A DNA stretch of 60,170 nt from a virus, in IMG/VR virus record IMGVR_UViG_3300046538_000299, positions 1-60,170 of that record. One strand, written 5' to 3'. Of the stretch, positions 8,307 to 15,766 are shown piece by piece (positions within the stretch are counted from its first letter, which is position 1; each line of letters opens with the position of its first letter). The notes below the pieces were generated by a model. That model was not told the DNA's origin. It ran no database searches and saw only the letters and a program-made list of their open reading frames with translations. The position numbers were made by a program, and so were the translations under genes.

Positions 8307-8516
8307 ATGACTGAGGAATATAAAAAGGTCTTGGGCATACCAGCGGAAAACACACTGGTTGAAATTGCCTCAAGCCGCGAGCAGCGAAAAGGACAGGACG
8401 CAGACTTGTACACGTTCAACGAACTCAACCCGGCAGGCGAGGTTGTAGCAACGCACAATATCAGGGATACGATGTCAGTCTATCCGCCTCAGACCCGGAG
8501 AATTATTGTGGAATGA
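8307..8516 (+). CDS. Hypothetical small protein (69 aa)
   Basis: Strong RBS (AAGGAGTGAGAA) before ATG 8307. Sequence is hydrophilic with a beta-like end (YPPQTRRIIVE). Its last 14 bases overlap the convergent gene at 8503. No recognised family. Confidence 0.6.
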   Translation: MTEEYKKVLGIPAENTLVEIASSREQRKGQDADLYTFNELNPAGEVVATHNIRDTMSVYPPQTRRIIVE

Positions 8517-8829
8517 TTACCTCGTCTCCGGGGTCATTTCGAATCATTAACATGCTTTTCTGATCAAATAGTCGCGCCACTTTTCCGGATGGTCTGTATT
8601 CGTGGCGCGGCGGGGAGAGGAGCGGCAGCGCGCCGCCCGGCCCCAAGCCATGCAGGTGATGAATCATCAAGGTCATTGCCTCACCCTGTTCCTCGATGCC
8701 GGACCACTGCATCAAATCCAGCAGGGCCTGCTTAGTCCCTGGTCGAACCTTCAACCTCAAGTCCTCTTCCTGCAACTTCGCGGCCTTCTCGTGCCTGCGC
8801 TCGTCGCGCTGCTTCTGATTCAAGGCCAT
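8503..8829 (-). CDS. Hypothetical early protein with RHH-like segment
   Basis: 108 residues. A basic N-terminus (NQKQRDERRHEKAAKLQ) precedes LRLKVRPGTKQALLDLMQWSGIEEQGEAMTLMIHHLHGLG, a strand-helix-helix layout like ribbon-helix-helix DNA binders. Starts at ATG 8829, overlapping the stop of the next gene upstream. A regulator is possible, not shown. Confidence 0.62.
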   Translation of the reverse strand: MALNQKQRDERRHEKAAKLQEEDLRLKVRPGTKQALLDLMQWSGIEEQGEAMTLMIHHLHGLGPGGALPLLSPPRHEYRPSGKVARLFDQKSMLMIRNDPGDEVIIPQ

Positions 8830-9161
8830 CACGCAGCACTCCGCTCGAACTCGCCGGGCCCACAGTTAAGCAGGTCACAGACTCGGTTGATGATCCGAAG
8901 TGCGGCATCGAACACCTTCGCGTCGTCCGGCTCGCGGCTCAGTCGTTTCATGTTTGGCTGATGCTCCAAGCAGACCTTGTCGACCAGACGCCAAGCCAGC
9001 TTTCTGAGCTCGTCTGCGCTGTTATGGGTGCGCAGGCTGAGAGCAAAGACCAAAGCAACATCTTCAGGCCGGTACTGCCCGCCGCTCCGGGTGTTGTAGA
9101 GCTTCTTTACCGATGTCATCCATGAGGGAAGGCTTACGACTCCTGATGGCGTCTTTTCCAT
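8829..9161 (-). CDS. Hypothetical early protein (110 aa)
   Basis: Helical protein (PEDVALVFALSLRTHNSADELRKLAWRLVDKVCLEH). One-base-type overlap with the downstream gene shows operon linkage. No domain recognised. Upstream 9162-9242 holds only spacer. Confidence 0.65.
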   Translation of the reverse strand: MEKTPSGVVSLPSWMTSVKKLYNTRSGGQYRPEDVALVFALSLRTHNSADELRKLAWRLVDKVCLEHQPNMKRLSREPDDAKVFDAALRIINRVCDLLNCGPGEFERSAA

Positions 9162-9242
9162 GGTCGGTCTCCTTGAGCCCGCTGGGAGGTAGGTGGTGTT
9201 GTGGATTCCGCTTGCGCTGCTGAGGCGCTTTGAAGACGCGCT

Positions 9243-9857
9243 TCACCGTTTAGCTGCCGGATACTCGATCTGGTAATCGCGAACGAGCCTGCGGAAATAC
9301 TTGGAGCTAATGCCCATGTGCTGGGTGGCCTTGCGCTGGCTTACACCGATATCGCGGAGGGCTTTGATGCGCTCGACATTCCGAGCATCTTTCACGGGGT
9401 CACTCTCGTTATGCACTAGGTTCGCGGCACCGCCATTGGCAGCCCGCTGGAATTCAAAGCCGTAAGCCCGCGCCATGGTGTAGAGCTGCTTGCGACTGAT
9501 TCCGGTGAGTTCGGCGACTTCCCCCTGCGAAAGCGTCTTGGCCAGATCGCGAACACGATCCAAGTCAGCCGGTGGCATCTTCGGCTTCACTGGCTTGGCC
9601 TGAGCCTCCTCGATGTCCGGAACAATGCGCAGATGCTGCATCGATTCCTTTTTGCTGCGACGCGGCGGAAGCGGCTTGCGATCTGGCGATTCGACTGGGG
9701 CGGGAGCAGTACGGTACCCGTATGGCCGTGGCGCCGGAATAGGCCTTGCCACCTCTGATACCTGGCCACCGCGGCGAAGATACTCATCCATCGCCGCAGC
9801 CAGTTCAGCCGACTTTGGCTGGTTGTGCCGGACCATGCTTAATTCGAGGCTGATCAT
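9243..9857 (-). CDS. DNA-binding protein with two helix-turn-helix units
   Basis: 204 residues from ATG 9857, which overlaps the exonuclease stop (ATGA); a longer reading inside the exonuclease gene is not credible. Two HTH-like blocks: LSQGEVAELTGISRKQLYTMARAYGF and IKALRDIGVSQRKATQHMGISSKYFRRLVRDY, joined by a proline/basic linker. Probably a phage regulator or replication/recombination accessory; no named family. Confidence 0.75.
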   Translation of the reverse strand: MISLELSMVRHNQPKSAELAAAMDEYLRRGGQVSEVARPIPAPRPYGYRTAPAPVESPDRKPLPPRRSKKESMQHLRIVPDIEEAQAKPVKPKMPPADLDRVRDLAKTLSQGEVAELTGISRKQLYTMARAYGFEFQRAANGGAANLVHNESDPVKDARNVERIKALRDIGVSQRKATQHMGISSKYFRRLVRDYQIEYPAAKR

Positions 9858-10471
9858 GCCGCCACCCCAAGAACTCGGTTCATGCGCTCGTCCATGATTT
9901 CGTAGAAGTCCTTCATCCGCTGCGAAAGCTTCCGGATGTAGGCTTCGTCCCGGTACATGCGCTTGATAAAAAGAGGCATTCCCGGCCAGAAGCTGACAAA
10001 GTCGATCCACTCGCGCTCTGCCAGCCACAAGCCGCCTTGGCACTGGGCTACGTGATCCTTGGGCACCTCATCCTGCAGAATGACGCTGACCTGGAATTTC
10101 GGGAGCTTGGTTTTAACTTCAGCCAAGCCATCGGCACCCACCAGAGAGTCTGGCGAATAGCCGGCGCCGTGGTTGAGGATGATCCCGCAATCGCTGGTTT
10201 CCACTTCGCACTGTTCGCGGTAAAGGTTCCGGGCAACGGCCTCAAGCTCATGACCGCGTTCCGTGTGGCGATTGCCGGAGAATGGATCAGCCGCTTCACC
10301 GGTGATTCGCTCACCGATCAGCGTATCCATGTAGGTGAAGGCCCCGACCCCGAATCCACCTTCACCCTTCCCGTTGACCAGCAAGCATTCGAACTCGGAA
10401 GCGGTGGCGATACCCAGTCGCAGGTTCAGCCACTCTTGAGTGCCTTGCTCTACGTTCGTGATGATTTGCAT
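9854..10471 (-). CDS. YqaJ/lambda-exonuclease family 5'-3' exonuclease
   Basis: 205 residues. Begins TNVEQGTQEWLNLRLGIATASEFECL, the standard opening of lambda-Exo/YqaJ enzymes. RGHELEA gives the Glu, SPDSLVGADGLAEVKTK gives the D-(E)-x-K core that binds metal, and DHVAQCQGGLWL follows the conserved Gln. It digests one strand of a duplex end so the neighbouring ERF annealase can pair the exposed strand. Confidence 0.93.
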   Translation of the reverse strand: MQIITNVEQGTQEWLNLRLGIATASEFECLLVNGKGEGGFGVGAFTYMDTLIGERITGEAADPFSGNRHTERGHELEAVARNLYREQCEVETSDCGIILNHGAGYSPDSLVGADGLAEVKTKLPKFQVSVILQDEVPKDHVAQCQGGLWLAEREWIDFVSFWPGMPLFIKRMYRDEAYIRKLSQRMKDFYEIMDERMNRVLGVAA

Positions 10472-10474
10472 GGC

Positions 10475-11251
10475 TTACTCCTTCGGGCGGTTGGCTGATT
10501 TGTTGAGTCGGGCCAGAACTTCATCCACTTCGGACTTGTAGACGTTCTCAGGGGCGCCGTATTTGGCCTTGAAACTGTCCTGCATCAGTTGGCTGCATTT
10601 GCCAAGCAGAGCAGTAATTTGTGCAGCCTGGCCGGCGGTGACTACGGGTTCAGGTGCAGGCTCTGGGCCTGCGCCGTTGCCATCGTCGTCCTCGTTGGTC
10701 AGGACGACGTTGAAGATCATCATCGTCAGGTAGCGGCGGGCGTAACTGAATGTCGAGCCGGCAGCATGGACGCCGGTCTTGTTCACGCTGCCCTTGATGC
10801 CCGCCGAGTCAATCGGCAGATCAACGTGGTACTGCTTTGTGTGGCCAGCCTCATGCATGCAATCGCACAGGGTCCGGATATGGCCAACCAGCGCGCTGTC
10901 GCCAGTTCCGAATGACAGCGAGAAGCCGTGCGCGGTGTAGACCGGGGAAATCTTGCGATCAATCGACTCAAGCGCGGCGTAGGAACTGCTCGTCTGAGCG
11001 TTGTACTTGTCGCGGAACACCGGGCCGATTTCAGCCTGGGCGCGAACCATGGCAGCGTTGAAGGCAGCTGCGGCAGTGCGGTCGGTGTGCCGCTCGTACA
11101 TCTCCATCATCTTCTGCATCTTGTCCGCATCGAAGGCGGGGTCAGTCGCCGCACGCTGGATCATCGTCAGCATTGCGGTGGATTCGTTGGTCGCCGCCGG
11201 GCTGGCGACTTGCCGGGCTTCCGATTGCTCGGCGAGGGCTACGTTGCTCAT
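10475..11251 (-). CDS. erf: ERF-family single-strand annealing protein
   Basis: 258 residues. The ERF core is clear: AAAFNAAMVRAQAEIGPV, SSYAALESIDRKISPVYTAHGFSLSF and HAAGSTFSYARRYLTMMIFNVVLTNEDDDGNG, the last being the signature block. Anneals complementary single strands and works with the exonuclease next door (4-base gap). C-terminal region after residue 200 is a proline-rich linker and short helical tail. Confidence 0.94.
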   Translation of the reverse strand: MSNVALAEQSEARQVASPAATNESTAMLTMIQRAATDPAFDADKMQKMMEMYERHTDRTAAAAFNAAMVRAQAEIGPVFRDKYNAQTSSSYAALESIDRKISPVYTAHGFSLSFGTGDSALVGHIRTLCDCMHEAGHTKQYHVDLPIDSAGIKGSVNKTGVHAAGSTFSYARRYLTMMIFNVVLTNEDDDGNGAGPEPAPEPVVTAGQAAQITALLGKCSQLMQDSFKAKYGAPENVYKSEVDEVLARLNKSANRPKE

Positions 11252-11258
11252 GTCGACC

Positions 11259-12422
11259 TCAGTATTGAATGGAAATGGCGGGGATCAGATTGCTGGCGAT
11301 CAGCTTCACAGCGAGGCGCGCGCAGTCTTCGGTCATGCCGTTCTGCATGAAGGCCTCTTTTGCGGCCTTGTAGATGGCGCCTTTGTGCGCCTTGTCGGCT
11401 TCGCGGGCTGCTTGCTGGCGGGCGACTTCGGCGGCTTCGGCCTCCTGGCGTGCAATCTCGGCCAATCGAGCCTGCTCAACCGCTGCGGCTTGGCGTTTCT
11501 CGGCGGCGATGCGATCTTGCTCGGCCTTCTGGATGGCGGCATGCCTATCGGCCTCAGCCTGAGCAGCAGCGCGGACAGCCTCTTCTGCTTTTACTTGCAG
11601 CTGGATACGATCGTATTCAGCTTTTGCAGCTGCTTCCTTTGCGGCAAGTTCTGAGGCGCGCTGCTGGGCGGCGGCCTGGTCTTTCAGGTCCTGCTCGCGC
11701 TTTGCGGCTGCCGCCAATTCTGCAGCGGCACGCTCGTCAGCCTCGCGCCGGGCCTTCTCAGAGGCCGCGCGGGCAATGGCGGCGTCACGCTCTTGCTGTT
11801 CGCGGATGGCCTTCTCGGCGTTGAACTTGGCGATCTCAGCCAGTTCCGCTTCGTGCTTTGTTCGATCGGCGAGCAGTGAACGAAGGGTGGCCAGCGACCG
11901 ATCCTTGGCCTGGGCAGCCTCCGGCAGAAACTCCTGCCAACTGTCGCCGAGCGCGACCTGTTCCAGATCGGCAATGACATTAGCTACGTGCGCCGCTGTC
12001 GGGGTCTCTGCGAATACAGCCAGGTCCTTGATGCGCTGAATGCCGTCGTTATGAGCGTCGACGCGCTTGTCTTCGGCAGCCTCCCAGTCATCCAATGGTT
12101 TGCGCACTTCCTTTTGCCAAGATTCAAGGGTGTCCCACACGCGCTTGCGTTCGGCATCGATCTTTTTGGGGATTTCCTTCTGCTTGGCGGAAATCTCTTT
12201 ACCGACTGCCTCAAGCGCCGTTTTTGACTTGGCGATCTGGTGTGCCATGGACGCGAAGGCTTCACGACCCTTCCGGGTGGTAAGGTCTGGCAGAGTCTTT
12301 TGGAACTCATCGACCTTGGCGCGAACTTGCTGAAGCCATGGCTCAAGGCCGTTGGTAGTGCTGAACACCGTGAGGGCTGTTTCCGCCGGCGGCACTACGG
12401 CCAGTTGGTTTTCCGTGGACAT
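11259..12422 (-). CDS. Large coiled-coil early protein (recombination operon)
   Basis: 387 residues from ATG 12422 (GGGAGAT upstream, preferred to 12440). Residues about 1-150 form a helical domain (RKGREAFASMAHQIAKSKTALEAVGKEI..). Residues about 170-345 are a long Ala/Glu/Arg/Lys coiled coil of TolA-like composition (ERAAAELAAAAKREQDLKDQ). The end (AFMQNGMTEDCARLAVKLIASN) is conserved-looking. Position in front of ERF suggests an accessory to recombination, but composition-driven similarity to TolA is not evidence of function. Confidence 0.8.
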   Translation of the reverse strand: MSTENQLAVVPPAETALTVFSTTNGLEPWLQQVRAKVDEFQKTLPDLTTRKGREAFASMAHQIAKSKTALEAVGKEISAKQKEIPKKIDAERKRVWDTLESWQKEVRKPLDDWEAAEDKRVDAHNDGIQRIKDLAVFAETPTAAHVANVIADLEQVALGDSWQEFLPEAAQAKDRSLATLRSLLADRTKHEAELAEIAKFNAEKAIREQQERDAAIARAASEKARREADERAAAELAAAAKREQDLKDQAAAQQRASELAAKEAAAKAEYDRIQLQVKAEEAVRAAAQAEADRHAAIQKAEQDRIAAEKRQAAAVEQARLAEIARQEAEAAEVARQQAAREADKAHKGAIYKAAKEAFMQNGMTEDCARLAVKLIASNLIPAISIQY

Positions 12423-12482
12423 GTGTATCTCCCGCGCCATCCGTGTGCCGGGGCGCTGCGATTGAATAGGGTGGGGGTTGAA

Positions 12483-12590
12483 TCAGTGCGGGGCGTAAGC
12501 GCTGGCGATCATCCAGGCAGAGCAGAACAGGAGGGTGAAGAAACTGCCGCGCCAGAATGCGATGCGCTTGGCGTGTTGGTAACGGGTCAT
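12483..12590 (-). CDS. Tiny membrane protein (35 aa)
   Basis: Short reading MTRYQHAKRIAFWRGSFFTL..., one membrane segment (SFFTLLFCSAWMIASAY) after a basic head. Its ATG overlaps the stop of the gene at 12587 (ATGA), which is the main support. Function unknown. Confidence 0.5.
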   Translation of the reverse strand: MTRYQHAKRIAFWRGSFFTLLFCSAWMIASAYAPH

Positions 12591-12949
12591 GGCCACGGCC
12601 TCAGTGACTGGCGAACAACATCATGAAGTGCCTTTCCGCTGCGGCTGATCTTCTGTCCACGCAACTGCCATTTTTTGGTGGTCGGCCAGCAATCAACTTT
12701 GCGGCCATCGCCTAGGGTGAGCACGACGTGCAACCCGTTGTTAAGCTTCCGGTGCTGGACCCGCGTGTTAGAAAGCCACTTATCGAATTGCTCTAACGCT
12801 TCTGCTTTCCGCACAGCCTTGTTGTGCTTGGTCGACCCATGACCGCCACATGCCTGGCAGCAGCGGGGATAGCCAACATCCTCACCGATGAATCCGCAGC
12901 AGCTCATGCAGTGCGAGCCGTCGGCCACGTTGTCTTCGTAGAAGCTCAC
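12587..12949 (-). CDS. Zinc-ribbon hypothetical protein (120 aa)
   Basis: N-terminal C-x-x-C-C...C-C-x-x-C cluster (HCMSCCGFIGEDVGYPRCCQACGGHG) should bind zinc; the rest is basic with a beta-like HVVLTLGDGRKVDCWPTTKKWQ stretch. Overlaps its neighbours by 4 bases on both sides, so it is part of a tightly coupled run. No function known. Confidence 0.7.
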   Translation of the reverse strand: MSFYEDNVADGSHCMSCCGFIGEDVGYPRCCQACGGHGSTKHNKAVRKAEALEQFDKWLSNTRVQHRKLNNGLHVVLTLGDGRKVDCWPTTKKWQLRGQKISRSGKALHDVVRQSLRPWP

Positions 12950-13140
12950 GGCCGAACCCTCACCGCAATTCGTCGCCCTTTCTGCATCGGCGCCAAGCGC
13001 TTAGTCAGATCGCAAACCGGGGTCTCGCGCGGCAGGCCGAGCACCTCATTGAACGGAAGGCCGAAGCCTATGACAGCAAGCTTTCTTTCGATGTCGTCGA
13101 GCTGCTCGTCGATCAGAGATTTCACGACTGGCGTGCTCAT
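12946..13140 (-). CDS. Hypothetical early protein (64 aa)
   Basis: Helical start (KSLIDEQLDDIERKLAVIGFG) and basic tail (KGRRIAVRVRP). ATGA overlaps with both flanking genes support it as real. No family recognised. Confidence 0.65.
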   Translation of the reverse strand: MSTPVVKSLIDEQLDDIERKLAVIGFGLPFNEVLGLPRETPVCDLTKRLAPMQKGRRIAVRVRP

Positions 13141-13331
13141 GCGGCAAGCCTCCCGCGACGCTGGAGTATCTTCACCAGCCGCTCACAGTAGTGGTGGAAT
13201 TCAGGGATGGTGATGACGCCGTTGGTGAGGTGGTCGGTGATTTGCTTCTGCACCAACACCTCGTTGAAAGCAGGGCAGTCCCAGTCCTCAAGCCCTTCAA
13301 GCGCAACGTCGATGAGGATGTGCGGGCTCAT
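13137..13331 (-). CDS. Hypothetical early protein (64 aa)
   Basis: Acidic/helical small protein (VQKQITDHLTNGVITIPEFHHYCERLVKILQRRGRLAA). ATGA overlaps on both sides. No family recognised. Confidence 0.63.
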   Translation of the reverse strand: MSPHILIDVALEGLEDWDCPAFNEVLVQKQITDHLTNGVITIPEFHHYCERLVKILQRRGRLAA

Positions 13332-13744
13332 AGGTCCGCATCCTCTGCTTCAGCCTCAAGGCCTGCTTCGGCGTGCGGCTCGACCAGCGCTACAGCGATA
13401 TCGAACAGCTTGCCCATCGGCGTTTGGCCCTGACCGAGCAGGCCCAACGCGAACGTCTTGGCCGGCACACCGCCAAGAGCAGCGATGACCACCTGAGCGA
13501 AGAAGTCATCAGGATCTTCATCGTCGATCTGCCGCTGATTCAGATGAGTCTGAACTTCGGACAGAAACGTGGAGTACTCGACGACGATGGGGGAACAGGA
13601 ACGACGACGAATCACCAGGTCACAGCCGCGCATCAGGTTCTCGGCGGTGTCTTCAATCCAGCGGTGAGCCGCTTCTTCATGCCCGGAGTCGTCATCCGGC
13701 AGCATGTTGTCCCAGCGGGCTTGCGCTCTTGCGAATGAGTTCAT
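13328..13744 (-). CDS. Hypothetical early protein (138 aa)
   Basis: ATG 13744 has GGAGGCGACC upstream and is preferred to 13774. Acidic C-terminus (EAGLEAEAEDADL). Helical segments throughout (EEAAHRWIEDTAENLMRGCDLVIRRR). No known domain; first gene of the coupled run 12483-13744. Confidence 0.68.
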   Translation of the reverse strand: MNSFARAQARWDNMLPDDDSGHEEAAHRWIEDTAENLMRGCDLVIRRRSCSPIVVEYSTFLSEVQTHLNQRQIDDEDPDDFFAQVVIAALGGVPAKTFALGLLGQGQTPMGKLFDIAVALVEPHAEAGLEAEAEDADL

Positions 13745-13862
13745 GGTCGCCTCCGTGGCGAGCTGAGACCGCATTGATCAGATGCCCGCGCAGGTGACCA
13801 AGCCCGTGCCGTGAAGCACGCGGGCACCTGTCGATGCGGTCGTTGTGGGGTAGGGGTTTGAA

Positions 13863-14228
13863 TTAGGCGATGGCTTTAGTGATGGCAGTTAGTGGCGCAT
13901 CCCACTCAGCAGCGAAATCCGAACAGTCGCTGCTTTCAAGCCATTGGGAGTGAACAGAATCACAGTCACCGCTTGGAGCGGTACGTGACAGCCAGTCTTC
14001 GAATGCCCGCTGCTCTGCGTTATCGACGATGCCCTTCAGAGCGATAAGCAGATCAGGCGCGGCAGCAATCAACTTTGCGTTAGCCGCGTTTTGTTCACGG
14101 CTCTCGGCGTCGTGCTGAAACTGGCTGACCATCCCGATGTGGCGAAACGGCTCAAGGCGGTTGACCGAGCCCTCATACCGCGACTCGTCAACTACCCAGG
14201 GCCCGGGCGTAAATCTGAAACCGTTCAC
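13863..14228 (-). CDS. Conserved-type phage protein with TPGPW..LIAAAPDLL motif
   Basis: 121 residues. TPGPWVVDE, a region with ENAANAKLIAAAPDLLIALKGIVD and a helical tail are typical of a common family of phage early proteins of unknown function. Overlaps the gene at 14225 by 4 bases. The 118-base gap 13745-13862 shows no gene. Confidence 0.75.
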   Translation of the reverse strand: MNGFRFTPGPWVVDESRYEGSVNRLEPFRHIGMVSQFQHDAESREQNAANAKLIAAAPDLLIALKGIVDNAEQRAFEDWLSRTAPSGDCDSVHSQWLESSDCSDFAAEWDAPLTAITKAIA

Positions 14229-14503
14229 GCTGCGAACATCTCTTGCTGATGCGGTCGCGGTGTGCAGCGCTGGATCCCAGCGCGTACGGCCGACTCCAGC
14301 AATGAGGCGTCTTGTTCAAGCTCCGGGAATGCCCCGGCAAATCCACTCACTGCATCGCGAATTGCGGTTGCTTCACGCTGCAAGGAGGGAATCACGATGC
14401 TGCGCATGTTTCCAAGGGTGCACACATCAAGGCTGCATTCCCGGCAAAGCCGGATGTAATCGAGCATGTATTTAGGCACTTCTCGTTCTCCGTTGATTTC
14501 CAA
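14225..14503 (-). CDS. Hypothetical early protein (92 aa)
   Basis: Helical protein (KYMLDYIRLCRECSLDVCTLGNMRSIVIPSLQREATAIRDAVSG). Coupled by ATGA to 13863-14228. No family recognised. Confidence 0.65.
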   Translation of the reverse strand: MEINGEREVPKYMLDYIRLCRECSLDVCTLGNMRSIVIPSLQREATAIRDAVSGFAGAFPELEQDASLLESAVRAGIQRCTPRPHQQEMFAA

Positions 14504-14535
14504 TGCCGCCTCATAGAAGCGGCATCAGTAAATCG

Positions 14536-14721
14536 TCATGCTGCAGTCTTGCAGTCAGCCGCTGTCATTCGTTGCCCGTCTTCCAGCTCAACTACGCAAA
14601 CACTGTTGCGATATCCCCGCTCTGTGTTGAGCCGGTTAGCCTCGAGGATGCAGAGGCTCAGGTCGCTATCGGTAAACACCTGCAGCTCGCCGCGCAGGGT
14701 GATGCGGATGACCTTGTTCAT
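14536..14721 (-). CDS. Hypothetical early protein (61 aa)
   Basis: Small beta-rich protein (NKVIRITLRGELQVFTDSDLSL, SVCVVELEDGQRMTA). ATG overlaps the stop of 14718-14933. No family recognised. Confidence 0.66.
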   Translation of the reverse strand: MNKVIRITLRGELQVFTDSDLSLCILEANRLNTERGYRNSVCVVELEDGQRMTAADCKTAA

Positions 14722-14933
14722 GCTGCCTCCATTGCCTGCTGGGCCAGAAACTCGGTAACAGCCTCGGCCGGGGTGCAGCCGTCGCAGTACAGGTCGTGCA
14801 GCATGTCGTTGTCCGAGCCGTTGGCTGTTTCGCGTCCGAGAATCTTCTCGGCCTTGGCGATCCAACCGTTCCAGCGGCGCTCTTGTGCGTCTTCGCGGCA
14901 CTCATCAGCCGCCATCGTTGCCATGTTGAACAT
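14718..14933 (-). CDS. First gene of the leftward early operon, hypothetical (71 aa)
   Basis: Helical protein with two cysteines (AADECREDAQERRWNGWIAKAEKILG; CDGCTPAEAVTEFLAQQ). It is the first gene after the leftward promoter, where lambda keeps N, but it has no arginine-rich N-terminus, so I do not call it an antiterminator. Confidence 0.66.
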   Translation of the reverse strand: MFNMATMAADECREDAQERRWNGWIAKAEKILGRETANGSDNDMLHDLYCDGCTPAEAVTEFLAQQAMEAA

Positions 14934-15193
14934 CGTGATTCCCTCCGGTTGATTTTCCGGATACCCCTCGCGAGAAGGGCACCGAGAAAATCTGTCTTGT
15001 CACTCACTGCGCCCGTCAGGGTCATTCGCACAGTTCGGTCATCACCTCGCCAGAATCAGCCCCTCAATGGCTTTCATCTGGCGCCGGTCGCCTCACAAGC
15101 GCAGCGGTTTGTTTCCTTCGGTTTACTGACCTCCCACCGATGGTGCCGGGAGTGACCTAACCGGTTTGGCCGGGTAGTCGTTCATGGCGCTGG

Positions 15194-15206
15194 TTGTTAA
15201 AGAGCG
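15194..15206 (-). promoter_or_regulatory. boxA antitermination element in leftward leader
   Basis: Minus strand reads CGCTCTTTAACAA, an exact match to the boxA consensus used in lambda nut and rRNA leaders. It lies about 30 bases downstream of the leftward promoter and before the first gene. Two small hairpins follow on the transcript (about 15158-15175 and 15128-15150), which could stand in for boxB. Confidence 0.65.
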
Positions 15207-15237
15207 GTTCGGAGCAGTGTGTCGCTGCGATGGGTGA

Positions 15238-15267
15238 AATATGAACTACAGGTTCACATTGCGTCAA
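15238..15267 (-). promoter_or_regulatory. Leftward early promoter (PL-like)
   Basis: Minus-strand -35 TTGACG at 15262-15267 and -10 CATATT at 15238-15243, 18-bp spacer. Operators at 15242-15256 and 15267-15281 cover both elements, as expected for a repressor-controlled PL. It would drive the genes from 14933 down to int. Confidence 0.6.
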
Positions 15268-15355
15268 GTACCAAAAGTACATATTTTTCTCTCGGCTCAG
15301 TTTCCAGTTCAGAAACTGCCGGTCGAAATGGGATTTACGATGAACCTAAGGTTCG
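15242..15355. promoter_or_regulatory. OL-like operator cluster
   Basis: Three 15-bp partial palindromes of TGAAC-N5-GTTCA type: 15242-15256 (TGAACTACAGGTTCA), 15267-15281 (AGTACCAAAAGTACA) and 15341-15355 (TGAACCTAAGGTTCG). The first two are 25 bp centre to centre, one turn-phased like lambda operators. The same motif recurs at 17869-17940 by the repressor gene. Confidence 0.62.
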
Positions 15356-15374
15356 CTATGCTCGCCCTCGATTA

Positions 15375-15390
15375 CTGGATGGATATACAG
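15375..15390. promoter_or_regulatory. LexA-box-like site
   Basis: CTGGATGGATATACAG, one base off the CTGT-N8-ACAG consensus, 21 bases before the ATG of 15412. Suggests SOS control of the DUF1654-like gene. Confidence 0.5.
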
Positions 15391-15411
15391 TTTTTGTTAA
15401 GGAGGTGTTTT

Positions 15412-15729
15412 ATGGCGCAGCAAGGCAGCAAGAAGAGTTCAGGGCCGGCGACTATCAGCCCTATGGAGCGGCTTACCATGCGCGTGTCGTCGATGATCAA
15501 TCACCCGATCGCCCAGGAAAGGCGGGAGGTCAGGATTCATCGGCTCGATACGGACGGGGAGAGGGAGTGGAACGAGATCGTGAATGCGATCTCAGAAGCG
15601 GACGGGATCAACCTTACGCACAATCACGAAGATGCATCGATCACGCTGAGGTGGGAGCCTTCGGAGGACGACGAGAAGCCCGCGCAGATAGCGGACCCAT
15701 TCGAGTCAGAAGAACCGGCGCCATTCTGA
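15412..15729 (+). CDS. DUF1654-like protein
   Basis: 105 residues from ATG 15412 (AAGGAGGTG upstream). The block SPMERLTMRVSSMINHPIAQERREVRIHRLDTDGEREWNEIVNAISEADGINLTHNHEDASITLRWEP follows the pattern I know for DUF1654 proteins of Pseudomonas and its prophages, many of which sit behind LexA or PrtR sites. Plus-strand gene facing away from PL, with a LexA-like box in its leader. Molecular function unknown. Confidence 0.7.
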   Translation: MAQQGSKKSSGPATISPMERLTMRVSSMINHPIAQERREVRIHRLDTDGEREWNEIVNAISEADGINLTHNHEDASITLRWEPSEDDEKPAQIADPFESEEPAPF

Positions 15730-15741
15730 CGCGCACAAAAA

Positions 15742-15763
15742 AGCCCGCCTTGCAGGGCGGGCT
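15742..15763. terminator. Intrinsic terminator between convergent genes
   Basis: AGCCCGCC, 6-base loop, GGCGGGCT. On the minus strand it is followed by TTTTTT, so it ends the 16836-15767 transcript; it may also slow the plus-strand gene. Confidence 0.85.
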
Positions 15764-15766
15764 ATT

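Noticed and set aside
11259-12422. TolA homolog
   Set aside because: Similarity is Ala/Lys/Glu coiled-coil composition only; there is no membrane anchor.
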